Origin: Pogonophryne albipinna
Lineage: Eukaryota; Chordata; Actinopteri; Perciformes; Artedidraconidae
Direction: 5' to 3'
DNA length: 64,000 nucleotides
Assembly (NCBI GenBank): GCA_028583405.1
Contig: CM053263.1
Location: 1,777,215 to 1,841,214 of the forward strand
In this document: in pieces, positions 13,110 through 25,421 of the stretch
Layout of the letters: each line of letters begins with the position of its first letter
How positions within the stretch are numbered: the first letter of the stretch is position 1
The notes under the pieces: model-generated
Databases searched by the model: none
Told to the model about the DNA's origin: nothing
What the model saw: only the letters and a program-made list of their open reading frames with translations
Made by a program: the position numbers and the translations under genes

Positions 13110-16100
13110 AAGAAGGCAACACTTGTGTCCCCTCTTTTATCAAAATAAATGGAGGGATTTGGTGGCTAAACGACCCAATGCACCCCTTGTCTCTCTCATC
13201 TCGATATCACATTCATTTCATGCAATCTTCTTCCTGGGCTTTGCCAGAGAGGCAGCCATTACGGCTCACTGTCTCTTCACTATGGCTGGGCTATCATATC
13301 AGCAGGGATAAATACAAAGGATGGGGTGCACGGCATTTATAATCCCCTCCTGTTTCAGGTGAGCAAATGACAGCTATTACACCCTGCACTCTCCCTCCTT
13401 TCACAATAGGGAGAGATGGAAGCTGCTGAATATAATCACACTTTTAAAAAAGGCCAAGATCACAGGGGTACTTGATGCCTTAATGTGTGGGGAGAGAGAT
13501 GAAGACGCACTTGAGCATTTACCGTGGCGGCACAGTGGCATCAAATTATATATACAGTATATATATATATATAGACTAAGTGTGTGCTATTCTATTGTAT
13601 CTGTGCAAAATGGACGTCAAGCGGAGCGAAGAGGAAGAGTGTTCCTTTTAAGTGTATTCATAATTTACACTTCAAGATCTTCATCATCTCACTGAGGAAA
13701 TGTTAAAGCTTGACTTTGTTTTTCTTTCCTCTCTTCTTTCCTCTCTGTCTCCCCTCCTCCTTACATAACGCCAGAGGCCAGCCAGTCAACCTGCAGTGGG
13801 AAATGGATCATTTAATAAATCAGCAGAGACTTTTATTATTAGCTAATTCTTCTGCCTCAACTCTATTCCTCTCTTTATCCTACTCTTTTTCTGTCGCTCC
13901 ACTTGTAATTAAACAGGGATTCCACCTGCAGCCAAACTCCAGCACTGCACTGAACAGAGAGAGGAATTAAAGTGATAGCTGATCGTGCTCACAGCCTGTC
14001 GGGCACACTGAACTCCTCTTATCTCCTCTCTTCTGGCCCCAGGCTGGCTTCGTCTTTTTCTCCTTCCCTGTTGTGACTTTTTGCATTAGTTTGGCAGTGC
14101 ATCAATATGTTGGGCGTGGAGCTGGAAGTATGTGGTTGAATTTATACATTGTTATTTTATTCGGCCATTTTCAATAGAACATTGCAAGTTGTTTTTCATG
14201 CATATAGCTGCTTACAACAGAGTGTCATATTAAATATCAGCAAGTTCTGTAGATGACTGCAAGCTAAATTAGCGAATTAAGTGAAATTGTTAGTCATATA
14301 CATGATAACAGATAGGAGTAATAATTCCTGACCTCAATATTTCTGTAAGCCTGTCAACAAGTTGTAATGCTCCTATAGAGACCCTGGGTAATATGCATTA
14401 CATACAGGCCCTCTATCAAGGGCTATGTCAGTGTTATTCATTACAAGTGGCAAACCAACAATCAATTTCTTCCCGAATTCCCCTCTGAATTTCTGATGTG
14501 TCTCTTATTCATTTCTCTATCTATCACAGAAGATCTATTCTCTCTGTCGTTTATTCCTTCATTTATTTCCTGGGGTATCTTTCGTCTTCCTGTCCTTCCA
14601 CCTCTCCACTCTCCAGCTGGATGGAGGACAGATTGACGTGGGAGTCAAATGAAGCGAGGGACACATCAACGACCCGCTGCCTCGTCACAGCTGACGCGCC
14701 AGTCAATCCGTCAACCACCTACCAACGGTATTACATCATAAACTCAGTTAACAGAGCGGGCCAGTGGCTGCAAGTGCAATATTGTTTTCATTTGAGGTTC
14801 TCGGAGGTCAAATGAGAAAGCCATCCATTGCGCTGTCAGGATTGTCAGCGCATGACAAACGACTTGGATACAATCAATCATTTTCACTTATCTTTCCATT
14901 CCAAAGAAGGTAAGGCCCCCCATACACAAAAAGGCAGTTAATAAGCTGCGGGCAGTTTACTAATAACGGTTTACAGAGAACAATTTCCTGCATGAGGCAT
15001 GCTAGGCTATATTTGTACCACCTGTCATGTTTGGTAGGTCTATGCTTACCAAATAAGCTAAGCTGAAGCATGGGAAGCTCAGCAACAGTACTTTTTATTT
15101 ATACAGCAGAACTTGTCCTAATCATGCTAATGTTGACATTACACCCTCAGTGCTCTGTGCTAAAACCAAGCTGAAGACATGATGTATGTCAGAGCATTGA
15201 AGGTGTTGGGTTAGATCTGACCACTTGCATTTAGTCTGTAATGCCATTTCTCCCTTTGGCAGGAGCTAAAAGTGTAGCAACACACACACATATAGTGACT
15301 AATTTAGCACAGGCTGCCTCATCTTGCCCTGGGGCACAGCCTAGGCAAAGATAAGGTCTGCATTACGCAGACAGAGTGAACAGTTTGGACTGTTTCCAGC
15401 AGCTAAGACAACAGAAGATGTGGATGATGATTCACATACATGACACATTTCGTGAAGTGTCTGTTATAGTACTATGGGGTAGCTTATAGATTCATAATGA
15501 TCTGCAACAGGAAAAGAAAAAAGAACACATGATTTCGTAATACACCAAGAAACAGCAGGAGAGAAAGATTGCGAAGACAAAGGTAACACATCTGAAAGGA
15601 GTAAACAAGAAGAGTTCTCTCCAACCTCGCCTGCCCCACTTAGTTGACATTTTTCAGAAGTGTGCCAGGCAGCAACACATCAGCTCTATTCGCTTGCATT
15701 GTTAGACCACATTATCCTGCAGCTAAACTGGGACACGACATAATATGCACATCCAAACACCTCCATAACCCACAGCTTCACAATAAAGGGGTGAGGAAGC
15801 CACACAGTAAGGGATGTGGTAAAAAGTTTCCCGCTGATAGAAATGAAAGGATTCTGGTATTAAACGTCTTTGATGTGAAGACGCGATACTTCTACAAATG
15901 AGCTTGTCGAATTCCCCTAAGGGGGTTCAAAACTGGAAAAAAAAGCACTTTTATTTTGAACGATCTCACCCCACTATAGTACACATTTTCAATAATTCAC
16001 ACTTACAGATCTGTTTTTGCTACGCTGCAGATAAATAATTTAACACCCAGTCGCTGCACTTTCGAGCAACAGTTTATATGTGGCATGTACAAACCATGGT

Positions 16101-18305
16101 AAATGTTGAATTTTTTTTTACTTAAGCATAGAAACCATGTAGGAACATACTGGATACAATCTAACTGAATCACTGAACGGGTGCTGGCAGGAGGAGTGAA
16201 TGTGTATGCTGGAGGCTAACGCTACTGCTATGGGAACATTGGAGGTCGGATTGAATGACTAAGACACCACAAAAACAGCCTGAACCGTTAACCGTGAACC
16301 GTTAATGTCAAGTCGCAACCCAGCACCATAGGAGTGTAACAAGCTTTCAAAATCATATTTGATTCAATTTCTTGCTCATGATCACGTCAAAGCAAGTTTC
16401 TTATGCTCCATTTGACTGCACAGTGTTGAATGTGTGGCATTGCTGATTCATGCATAATATACTATATAGTGCTGGTGTCTGCATTTCTAGGGAAACAAGA
16501 CCACAGAAATGCATTTATGGTTAACAATATATCTTGTTAGTTGTTTTTTCTTCTACTATTACAAGAGGGATGTTACAAAAATAATGAATGATGCATTATT
16601 GAGGTATCTTTATAATGGTTGTGCAACAGTAATAGACATTTAGAGACAACTGTATATGTATTTGAAGATCTTTAATCAAGATCTCTCATGTTGACGATTT
16701 TATATATTTGTGCTGTTTTGGAAAGGGTGTACACTAAAACAGTAGATTGTCCACATCATGCAAAAGCTTGAGTGCTAGATTTAAATGTTCCTGTTAACTT
16801 CACTTTTTTACATCTCTATACATTACATAGTTAATGTGTGATTTGTACTTTAATTTTCAGACTGAACTTACATTGAATGATCCCCCCAACCTCCAGTGTC
16901 CCCCCACTCATTCATACCCAATGTCCTCCTCACTGTGGTTGACATGACCCGGTGTTAACAGGATGGTAACAAGGTGGTGAAGAACAGCAGCAGCTCAGTG
17001 TAACAGTGGGATTGACCTGCCCCTGTCACTCAAACACCAACCCTAACATCCATAATCAGAGCCTATTCTATCATCTGACTGGCCTCTTTATACCAGAACA
17101 TCTATTTAACCCGCTAATAACATGGCTTGTGTGAGTATGAGAGGGAGATACAGAGACATATCCCATTAGAGGGCAGCCAATCACTGGATTAATGAGAGAG
17201 TAGGGGAGGAATGGTGGAAGGAGTGGGGGAATGGATTGGGGGAAGGCTAGGGGAAAAGGACAAAGCGTAGCAAGAGAGGGTTGGAAATGGAATAAAGATG
17301 GAGAGAGCGGAGATGAAGAAAGAGGAACACGGAACACAAAAGGCTGAATCCTCAATCGCTTTATAAATCCCCTTAGAAATGAATAGGGGTGGCAGGAGCT
17401 GAAATCTATAATCCTGAAAGAAAAACAAATCTAACAAAGAGGACACAGTCACAGGGAGGAGAGGAGAAAGAAAAGAACAGAGATTGTAAGAATGAAGGTA
17501 GAGAAATGTAGAGACTGGTTATGCAGTACAGGACACTGCATGTGTTAGTGTTGGGGTACAGCTTTCCTCTGTAATGACTTTATAATGTGACACAGACAAG
17601 CAGGGTACAGTGACTCTCAGCAGGATGTCGCTGCCTGAAGCAAGGTGTATACGTCTTTGTCAAGGTGCTTCAGTCACTACATTGGGATGTATTTATAGAT
17701 CAGTATCGTAGTAGAGTCTGCACTGAAAAAGGCTTTGCTGACTAGATTAGAAATTACAAATGTTTGTACTGATAAAGAAACAAAAGTACCGGGAAATCAT
17801 TATGTAACCAAAGTAATCATGATAGAGGATTGTGATTGCAGTGAGGACAAGGCTTGCAGTCGTTTTCTGTTAACACAAAGGAGAAACATTTTGGAGCCTT
17901 ATCTAAACTTAGTTTACTTTACTCTCATGAGCTGGGATCAGAAATATAAGCTACTCAAGTTGATCAATCACAGTAAATAAGGTTACATTTGTGTTCACCT
18001 TCGCCTGAAGCAGAGCCTCTGTTTGTAGTAGGAACTATTCAAACATACGTATCCACCTATTAGCAAACAGAGAGAGGAATAGCAGAACATTGTTTCTTAA
18101 TGACTGCTTACTTCTCCCTGCTTAAACGCCTCTCTTTATCCTTCTCCTGACCCTCTCTCCTCCAACATCAGGCTGACCCTCTCCATCCTCTGCTGCAGCC
18201 AGGATGCAGATGAGCTCTCTTGGATTGAAGGGAAAGGTTTCAAGGCTGAGAACAGCAGGAGAGAGGCTGTATCGACTGCCTCTGTTCTCAGCCTCCTGTT
18301 GTGGG

Positions 18306-18383
18306 CCCTCTGCTCTGCTCTCCTCTTCTCTGCTCTCCTCTCCTCTCCTCTGCTCTCCTCTCCTCTGCTCTCCTCTCCTCTCT
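18306..18383. repeat. CT-rich tandem repeat (tctgctctcctc family)
   Basis: Degenerate tandem copies of a unit built from ctctcct and ctgct, entirely pyrimidine except for the G in ctgct. The frames across it give leucine- and serine-rich artefacts. Confidence 0.85.
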
Positions 18384-19213
18384 TTCCATCATGCGTTTCC
18401 TCTTTCTGTATTTCTCACTTTTTCCATCTATCACTGAGTGTCTGAGCCCCAGGCCCCAGAAACAGCAGGTGGCCTTCTGCTATCGACCCGCTCAAGCTGC
18501 TTTAATAGCGTTTGCCACCACTGGGAATTAGAATTGTGTTTGTGTGTTTGTGCAAGCTGTTATTGTAAACCAGCCTCTGATCATGCAGGCAGTATGGTTA
18601 TTCAGAACTGTACGGCTGACCACAACGTGACCTTTGAACCTGGCAGTGAGGTTAATAAAAAACGCACGCAAGAAATACAAGATAACATTCATCAACATTA
18701 TTTTTTTAGAAAGATGTGATCTGTATCAGTACTGATAGCAAATGAATGCCACATGTAATGATGTGGAACTGAATCATGTTAGTATACTTTTTCTGTTTAC
18801 ATTTCTAGCTCATCCTGTAGACCTCTTCGACATTTAATAAAACTTGTCTGGACTTGAAGAATCAGCATGACGGGAAACAATTCCGCTCACAGTTTTGAGG
18901 GAAACCATCAGGAATCAATTTGCTGTAGAGAAAGCTGTGAGAATAAACCTGTAATGCTACATATTGTTGCTGCACATTTGAGATGAAGCAATATGCACTG
19001 AACTCCTTTAGTGATTGCAGACACAGCAGAGTATAAAACAACTGGTGGTAATAAAGCAGTGTTTCAGCTGTCTGAATCTGCATGAAGAATAAAGTCTACT
19101 GACATGAGATAACAGATCTGTGGTATAAGAAAGAAAGAAATAACAATACAAAATTGAAACAATTAGTTAAATAAGATCTTGCATTCATTCACTTCTAGTT
19201 TGTTCTACTAGAG

Positions 19214-20379
19214 CAGTGGTTCTCAAACTTTTTTCAATAAAGTACCCCCTTTGAAAAAGAAATTCAGCCAAGTACCCCCTGATCAGCGCAAAAACTATTT
19301 GTTAAGGAAAACGCCTATATAAAGAGGTACAGTACAGCGCTGCACCATCAGTGTCTGATTTATTAAAACAACAACAGTAACTGAGAAACACTTAAATGCT
19401 ACATTTCAAATGTTTACAATCCATCACTAAATTCATGGCAAACCAATTTTAACATCATGCAATAACACTAAGACGACATTAGTTGCATTGAACTGATCTT
19501 TTTAATAGGTTGTACTTACAATGTAGTGAAACATGGGCTTGTGCTTCACTGAGGATCTTTGTTATTCTGACAGGGAGGCAAACTGCAGTTATTACACTTT
19601 GTGTTTTGAAATATGTGTAACTCTGTATATAAAACCCACACTGCTCAAACTTCCTTACTTTTCCTAAAATTAGTTTATTTATTTATTTTGGGGCGTGGGG
19701 AATGAAGAGAACAACATATATGAGCATTTTATGAGCATGGGATTTTGACCCCTCATATAAACATATGCATAATGCTGCGCTATACTTGCGGCCACACGCC
19801 GTTGCCAAGCAACGCTTATTGTTTAGGTCCTTTGATAAGCAGGCAGTCATATCATTAGCTAGAACTAGCTAGATCTGATAGATTTGGACATAAACGCGAG
19901 TGAAGTCTAACCGGACGAGAGAGAGAGATCAGAGATCAGATCAGCTGCTGCTGACGGAGAACACGCAGCTCTGCATGATCACAGCTCCCCCGCTGTGACG
20001 GACCGTTGAGCGGAGCAAAATACACTAAGAGTTAGACCTAACACACTTAGCTATTTCATCTACTCTGGAACAAGCTAAACTAGTTATAAATATATTTATT
20101 CTTTACTGTCGGGTCACTTATTACAGGTTCAGCGAGCTGCACGAGACTGACGGGCTGTCAGGAGAGGGAGAGGAAAAGAGAGCGCAGCGTTTATTGTTCC
20201 CATTTTATTATCCAGAATTACTGTAAACCTTTGAAGAAAGTAGTTAATCTACTATTAGTAATTTGTTTAAATGCATTAATTACGTTTTTTTTTCATTAAC
20301 ATAAAATAAATCTCACGTACCCCCTGCAGTACTCCAACGTACCCCTAGGGGTTCGCGTACCCCCATTTGAGAATCACTG
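19214..20379. mobile_element. Non-autonomous hAT DNA transposon, 1166 bp
   Basis: The termini are CAGTGGTTCTCAAA on the left and TTTGAGAATCACTG on the right, inverted repeats with one mismatch. The element is flanked by a perfect 8-bp duplication TACTAGAG at 19206-19213 and 20380-20387, the hAT target-site size. Subterminal gtaccccc motifs occur twice near the left end and three times near the right, all on the same strand. No transposase frame is present. The GC-rich interior (about 19770-20040) could be a leftover 5' region of an autonomous relative. From memory, the termini match a very common vertebrate hAT group. Confidence 0.95.
19801..19813. promoter_or_regulatory. X-box-like palindrome inside the hAT element
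   Basis: gttgccaagcaac is a 5+3+5 inverted repeat. It fits an RFX X-box with a one-base spacer (GTTGCC-A-AGCAAC). It lies in the GC-richer interior of the transposon. Confidence 0.4.
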
Positions 20380-20529
20380 TACTAGAGTATCATTTGTGTG
20401 TAAGTGTTGTGTTCATTAACTACTTTCCATATTTGTGTCTATGGCAATTCCCAGATGATCTTCCCTAAACAGTTAGTGGGGGTCAGCTCTCTAACTAGGC
20501 TATTAGGCTAATAGACTAATTACTACGAA

Positions 20530-20675
<146 letters not shown>

Positions 20676-21689
20676 ACCACTATTGGCCAACAAAACTAAT
20701 TTGGTTAATTATTTTCTTCAATATATGCTAATTGGTATGCAATTAGCTTACGTTGCTAAATTACAAAATGAAATGCTACATGTGTAACACGATGTTGGCG
20801 ATTATAGCGAAGCATAAAAGGATCCAACATAATGGGAACAAATGGAAATTAAGTATTAATAATAATTCATTTGTTTTTCTGTAATATCTTCCCTATGCTC
20901 AATTATACACACTGCAATTTTTCAAAAAGGGGGATAAAAACTAAATTCTCCCTTTTGTACAAAAGATTAATTGGATGGAATGAGAAACCATGACAAAATA
21001 GCCTCTTCAATGTCCTTATTCTGCTAACTTGTGTGCCTCCCTTGCTTCCTTTCCTACTCTCTGTGCAGATGGACCGGCTGAGACCTCAGGAGAGACAACC
21101 AGGCTGCATTTGAAAGGGCATCTTCCACTCACTGCCTGTGTGATATTTAAAGTGTTATCAGGATAATCTGGACTCTTAAAATGTGCTCACATTTACACAC
21201 ATACACACAAACAAATTGCAATACACATTAGCAAATACTGACACTTTCATGGTGCCAGAGAGGTCCATAATACAGGGCGACTAGGCTATCACTGCCAACT
21301 AAACAGCAGCGGCCTTCTGTGATTACTGCTGGCAGCAGATAGAGAGGAGCGAGAGGGGAAATTATATCTTAACTCAAAGCTTTTGCAACATTATTCTAGA
21401 AATCACATTTATGCTGACCGAAAATGATGCCAAAAAAAGCTTGAAAGAGAGAGATCAACCAAACATTATCAAAATGCTGGCCACATTTTTGCTTTAATGA
21501 TTTGATTACTAGCCCTTCCAAATGACTTGATGAAGAGATAATGCTTGTGCTGAATGGTAAGAAGTGTGTGTTTACAAATAGGGCTTAACACTTTTGTGGG
21601 ACTATGTAGTCATATCTTGCCCTGTCTTGTTTATCCTTTTGTATTTTAGCTCTTTTATTTCACTTTTTATAATGTTATTTATATGGGTC

Positions 21690-21735
21690 TTTTTGTATTT
21701 GCCTTGCTGTTGAAAGGTACTATATAAATATATTT
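21690..21735 (+). mobile_element. Possible LINE/SINE 3' tail (L2-like)
   Basis: The sequence gttgaaaggtactatataa followed by ATA repeats resembles the conserved 3' end of L2-type LINEs and SINEs that borrow it (gaaaggtgctatataaataaa). No coding part is recognisable upstream. A solo LTR is inserted about 11 bp downstream. Confidence 0.4.
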
Positions 21736-21746
21736 CCCATGCCTTG

Positions 21747-22164
21747 TGTGATGCCCCTGTGGGTTCATCAGTAGAGAGGAGGTGGCTGTCCTGTCTGTGC
21801 TGAGGTGATTGGTGATTGCAGTAACTCAGGGCACCTGGGACTGGTGCCCTGCAGCTATTTAAAGCCTCTCTGCTTCTCTCTGTGCTCTCTCTGCTTCTCC
21901 CTGCAGGCACACCGGTTTTGTTGAGTATATTATGAGTTTCTTCAGTTGCTTTATTTTGTGCACTTCAACACTCTCACACACATACATGTCCATACAATCC
22001 TCACCCTGCATTTACATTACTGATACCACTGACATCCACACCTCATACTTTACTGGTTTTGATTTGATATGATTTGATTTGTTTGTCCTAAATAAACATA
22101 TTTAGTTAACCATCGACATGGTGTGTCTCCTCTTTGTTGTGGCCTTTTGAGCCGGGTCATAACA
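21747..22164 (+). mobile_element. Solo LTR, 418 bp, with 5-bp target duplication
   Basis: It starts TGTGATGCCCC and ends GGGTCATAACA, giving TG...CA ends with an 11-bp imperfect terminal inversion. It is flanked by a perfect 5-bp duplication CCTTG at 21742-21746 and 22165-22169. A TATA-like ctatttaaag lies at about 21855 and an AATAAA signal at 22091, 68 bp before the 3' end; both suit a plus-strand LTR. No internal retroviral or retrotransposon sequence flanks it, so it is a solo LTR left by recombination between two LTRs. A 5-bp duplication suits a Gypsy or related family; the family is not resolved. Confidence 0.9.
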
Positions 22165-22785
22165 CCTTGTCTTCCATCCATACATGTATAACATATAATG
22201 TAAGTACACACTCATAGCTTTGTGTCTCTTTGTGAGTAACATCAAGAGAAAGTGAAAACCCAACCCAGTGAGCCATGGCTGTGTGTGCATCTCTTTGAGC
22301 CCAGCATGTGTTATGGACTTTCCATGGTGCTATTTTAGCGAGCCGTTGCCTCTGATAGAGGTGTTCACAGTCTCACTGTGTGTGTGTCCATTACACTGAG
22401 TGCTGCTATTTCACTCCACATTCCATGCCATCAAAGGCACTAAGAGAGATAGTGTGGATGTGTGAATCTGGACGTGCCCATGCACACACACACCATCACA
22501 CACATACACATACAAGTGTACTGAGACCACTCTCCTCTCTCGCTATAATTCAACACATTTATTCACTCCAACTCTAGCCTCACAGTGTGTTTCTATAAAA
22601 AGACTTGGTCATAGCAGCAGCAGTCTATCTAATCCCTTTCTCTCCTCCAGCCAGGCTGTAATAAAATCCTCCAAGCTACACCAAAGGTTATTGTAGCCTT
22701 TGACATGAGGAAAATTATAAATGCCAGTGGTTATGATATTGACTCAGCAGGGGAGACTTTTCATGTGTGTGAGTGTGTGTCTGAC

Positions 22786-22914
22786 CTGGGTCTCAGACAT
22801 GACATAGAGATGGTGGTGGTCAGGAGAGAAGGCCATGTCTCGGAGGATGGGTCCATTGTCCACCGCCTGCACAGTCTCATACTGCAGAGCCCGAGAGGAG
22901 CCGTCCACCCGGAT
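22786..22914 (-). CDS. plxna2: Plexin-A exon, C-terminal part of sema domain (likely plexin-A2), internal exon
   Basis: The minus-strand translation begins [18 protein letters not shown] and ends with [10 protein letters not shown] then LYVMSETQ. This is the last blade region of a plexin sema beta-propeller, immediately before the PSI domain; GP-hydrophobic-LRDMAFS and LY-MSE-Q are plexin-A hallmarks. The exon is 129 bp, exactly 43 codons (phase 0 to 0). It has a good acceptor (gtttttcccag) and a GT donor (gtcag). The sema domain is the extracellular semaphorin-binding part of the receptor. The following protein segment lies in the exon at 10030..10130, so the two are joined by a 12.7-kb intron. 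The preceding plexin segment (a VGTKSGKLKK-type end) was not located up to 64000. A plus-strand frame across the same bases (22705..23019) is an antisense shadow. Confidence 0.92.
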
Positions 22915-23053
22915 CTGGGAAAAACAAGGAACATTAAGAATGAATGTATAAATACACAGTATGCATATGTTCTAGCACTTCAATTAAGTCCCAAGTATTA
23001 CTATACAGAATGTAAATAATCAATAGAGTAAATACTAACCGTGCATAACGTTT

Positions 23054-23078
23054 TAATTGCGCAGAAAGTGCGCAATTA
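23054..23078. other. Short perfect hairpin
   Basis: taattgcgca and its exact reverse complement are separated by gaaag, giving a 10-bp stem with a 5-nt loop. No terminator role is expected in this genome; function unknown. Confidence 0.7.
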
Positions 23079-23724
23079 TTTAATTTAAGTAAAAGACAAC
23101 TTAAAATGAAATAAAAACTGCCTCTCTTTAAGAAGAAGTTACAATAGTTAAAGAGTAATTGGAAGGGCTGAAATACAATAAAGAATAGCTGTGGTAAAAC
23201 AGAAGCAAAGGTAGAAAAGAATCACGTTGCCTTCCACACGGAAGGTCTCTGCAATGGAACACGGTGACGCTTAGGACAACAAAGTGCAATCAGGGACCAA
23301 GGTATCATTAAAAAGGTACTTTTGAGAATTATTATGGATAAAACTGCTCATTTACCACACGCAGCCTGAGGATTTCCCCATGCATCATGGCTTTCTGTGC
23401 GATGCCTGAGACGCTCATCTTTCTCTATCACGGTTTCAGCCATTCAAAAGTGATTACAGTAATTAGACATCTGGGCAAGAGGTGTGGCTTGCGAGCCCCT
23501 AGGTGTGTTTGCTCAGCAGAAAGTGCATGGAATTGGCTCTGTGCACTCTTGGTGGTGTGATGGAAGTGTTCTGGCTTGTGCCTGAACATCTGCTTACAAC
23601 GCATGGGGTGTGTTCCAAATGATCCTTTCTAAATCTGGTCCTCTGGCTGTAATTTCCAACTAACACACAACTTTGACACATGCCTACCCAAGGAACTTTC
23701 AGCACCCAGTAGAATACATGCTCG

Positions 23725-23933
<209 letters not shown>

Positions 23934-24655
23934 CTGTGTGAGCTTGTGGACAGGTGTGAAGCAAGTCTTGTTAAAGTTGTGATGACTCTTGGTAGCTCTT
24001 CAGCACTTATGGAGTCATGGGTAACAGGCACAAACAGGAGATAATTGGACAGGAAGCAGATGGTCGCACAGACAGGTGAGACACTTCATGATTATTAAAT
24101 AAATAATCAAGCCCTTTAATGTTAGGTTCTGCTATTTATTTAGCTATTTAGTGCGCCTACAGTTTCCGAGTGAAAATTATTACTTATAAAACGGACAAGT
24201 CAAATCAAGCAATCTGATTGGTTCTTAGCCGTGATATACTGAGCGTATACCACGGGTAGAATTGTAAGTTACTTTTCACAACAAATCAGTATCCCTCCGC
24301 GTCTGAGAAAAACAGTATATCGTTGGGCTGAAATTCATACTGGAACAAGAAAGCAGCAGAGAAGTAACGGGGCAGAAACCCTCCTTTTTACGCAGCGGTC
24401 CAGACATAGACATCAAACGGCAAAACATATTCAGTGTGCAGTTCCTTTGGCATTAGGGCAGGGATATCTAGATACTTTCCAAGGTTTGACATAATGAGTT
24501 GTGCTACTTTTAAAGCAAGCAACGATGTTTTCAAATCTGTAATCAAAGAGGTCCGCAAAAACACTATCGACCAATCAGACTGCTTGATTTGACTTGTCAG
24601 TTTTATAAATATATTTACATTTCTTCCGTTACGAAACAAACTTACAAAGCATAAG

Positions 24656-25071
24656 ATGGAAACATTTAAGATGAACTTCGACCTCTGGGGGAGTCTTAAT
24701 ATGGAGGAGTGGATTGAGGAGTGCCTATCTCCCGAAAAAAGCACCTAAACGACGACAAGCAGAGCTACGTGAAGAGCAGGCAGACGAACTGGAAAATTAC
24801 CACCATTCAAAAGCTTTCTGATGCGGGTTTTGAAACAAAGCAGAGAAATGATGACCGTTAGTGGCCACAGGTGCGAATACTCTCTCCAGAGCTACTGGAA
24901 GCCGAATCCCGGGGACCGGAGAAAGTGGAGCAATATTCTCGCCACGCCAAGCAACAGCCTAGAACAACCTCAACCTATACAAGTAACCTCGTAAGCCATT
25001 CTACTGATGCTGGACAGTTTTTCAGTAGCTGCACAATAAACGGCAACATACAAATGAATGTAAATAAATAG
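24656..25071 (+). pseudogene. Decayed coding-like remnant inside the inverted-repeat block
   Basis: A frame from an ATG at 24656 begins METFKMNFDLWGSLNMEEW. It runs about 30 codons to a stop just after a run of six A. An acidic and basic rich stretch then continues in another frame (RRQAELREEQADELENY). Further down, a frame ending at 25071 closes with SSCTINGNIQMNVNK. The C-terminus faintly recalls, from memory, the endings of fish DUF3504/KCTD1-like proteins, but I do not assign a family. Frame changes and stops show it is not an intact gene. Its position between the inverted repeats suggests a transposon-encoded or captured sequence. Confidence 0.35.
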
Positions 25072-25274
25072 CCAAATAATGGATCAACGCTCTCTGTCTA
25101 ATATGTTCGCTAGCTGTTAGTGTTGTTGCATAGCCACCACCTCGCACTATGTTTTGTGCAGAAGGCAACGGAGGGACTATTTTATTTTGAACATCATTAT
25201 TTACTAATAAAAACTATTTAAATTAGAGTGTGTATTTGTCTTTCATATTGCAACACTTGGTAACCGTTTTATAA

Positions 25275-25421
25275 AAGCAATAGCTCACTTCAGGCCGTGA
25301 TATATGCTCATTATATCACAGCTAAGGGGGTTGTCGACCCTCCGCTTCGCGTCGGGCCGAACCACGCCCCTTAGCTGTGATATAATGAGCATATACCACG
25401 GCCTGTCGTGAGCTATTGCTT
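25275..25421. repeat. Near-perfect palindrome, arms of about 55 bp
   Basis: The left arm 25275-25330 reads aagcaatagctcac, a 3-nt gap, then aggccgtgatatatgctc and onward to aggggg. The right arm 25367-25421 is its reverse complement with one mismatch in the central 37 bp and a differing 3-nt gap. A 36-bp CpG-containing loop separates the arms. It would form a long hairpin in single-stranded DNA or RNA. Confidence 0.9.

Larger units (their letters stand above)
24184..25421. mobile_element. Inverted-repeat DNA-transposon-derived block, unclassified
   Basis: Three related structures lie together. A 39-bp inverted repeat (24184-24222 and 24570-24608, about 37 matches) encloses 347 bp. A small palindrome, ccgtgatatac-tgagc-gtataccacgg, lies just inside its left arm (about 24230-24255). 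A large palindrome at 25275-25421 carries the same gccgtg-atat / ataccacggc motif, which ties both ends to one family. The ttataaaacgg motif of the left arm also recurs inverted at about 25264-25274. Between them are coding-like remnants (24656-24750 and 24871-25071). No convincing target-site duplication was found, so the exact ends and the superfamily stay open; a Harbinger/ISL2EU-like or foldback element is possible. Confidence 0.55.

Noticed and set aside
22705..23019. Plus-strand 104-codon frame
   Set aside because: It is the antisense shadow of the minus-strand plexin exon and extends past both splice sites.
24388..24744. Minus-strand 118-codon frame as a gene
   Set aside because: It crosses an arm of the 39-bp inverted repeat and has no recognised domain. 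At most it is transposon coding debris.
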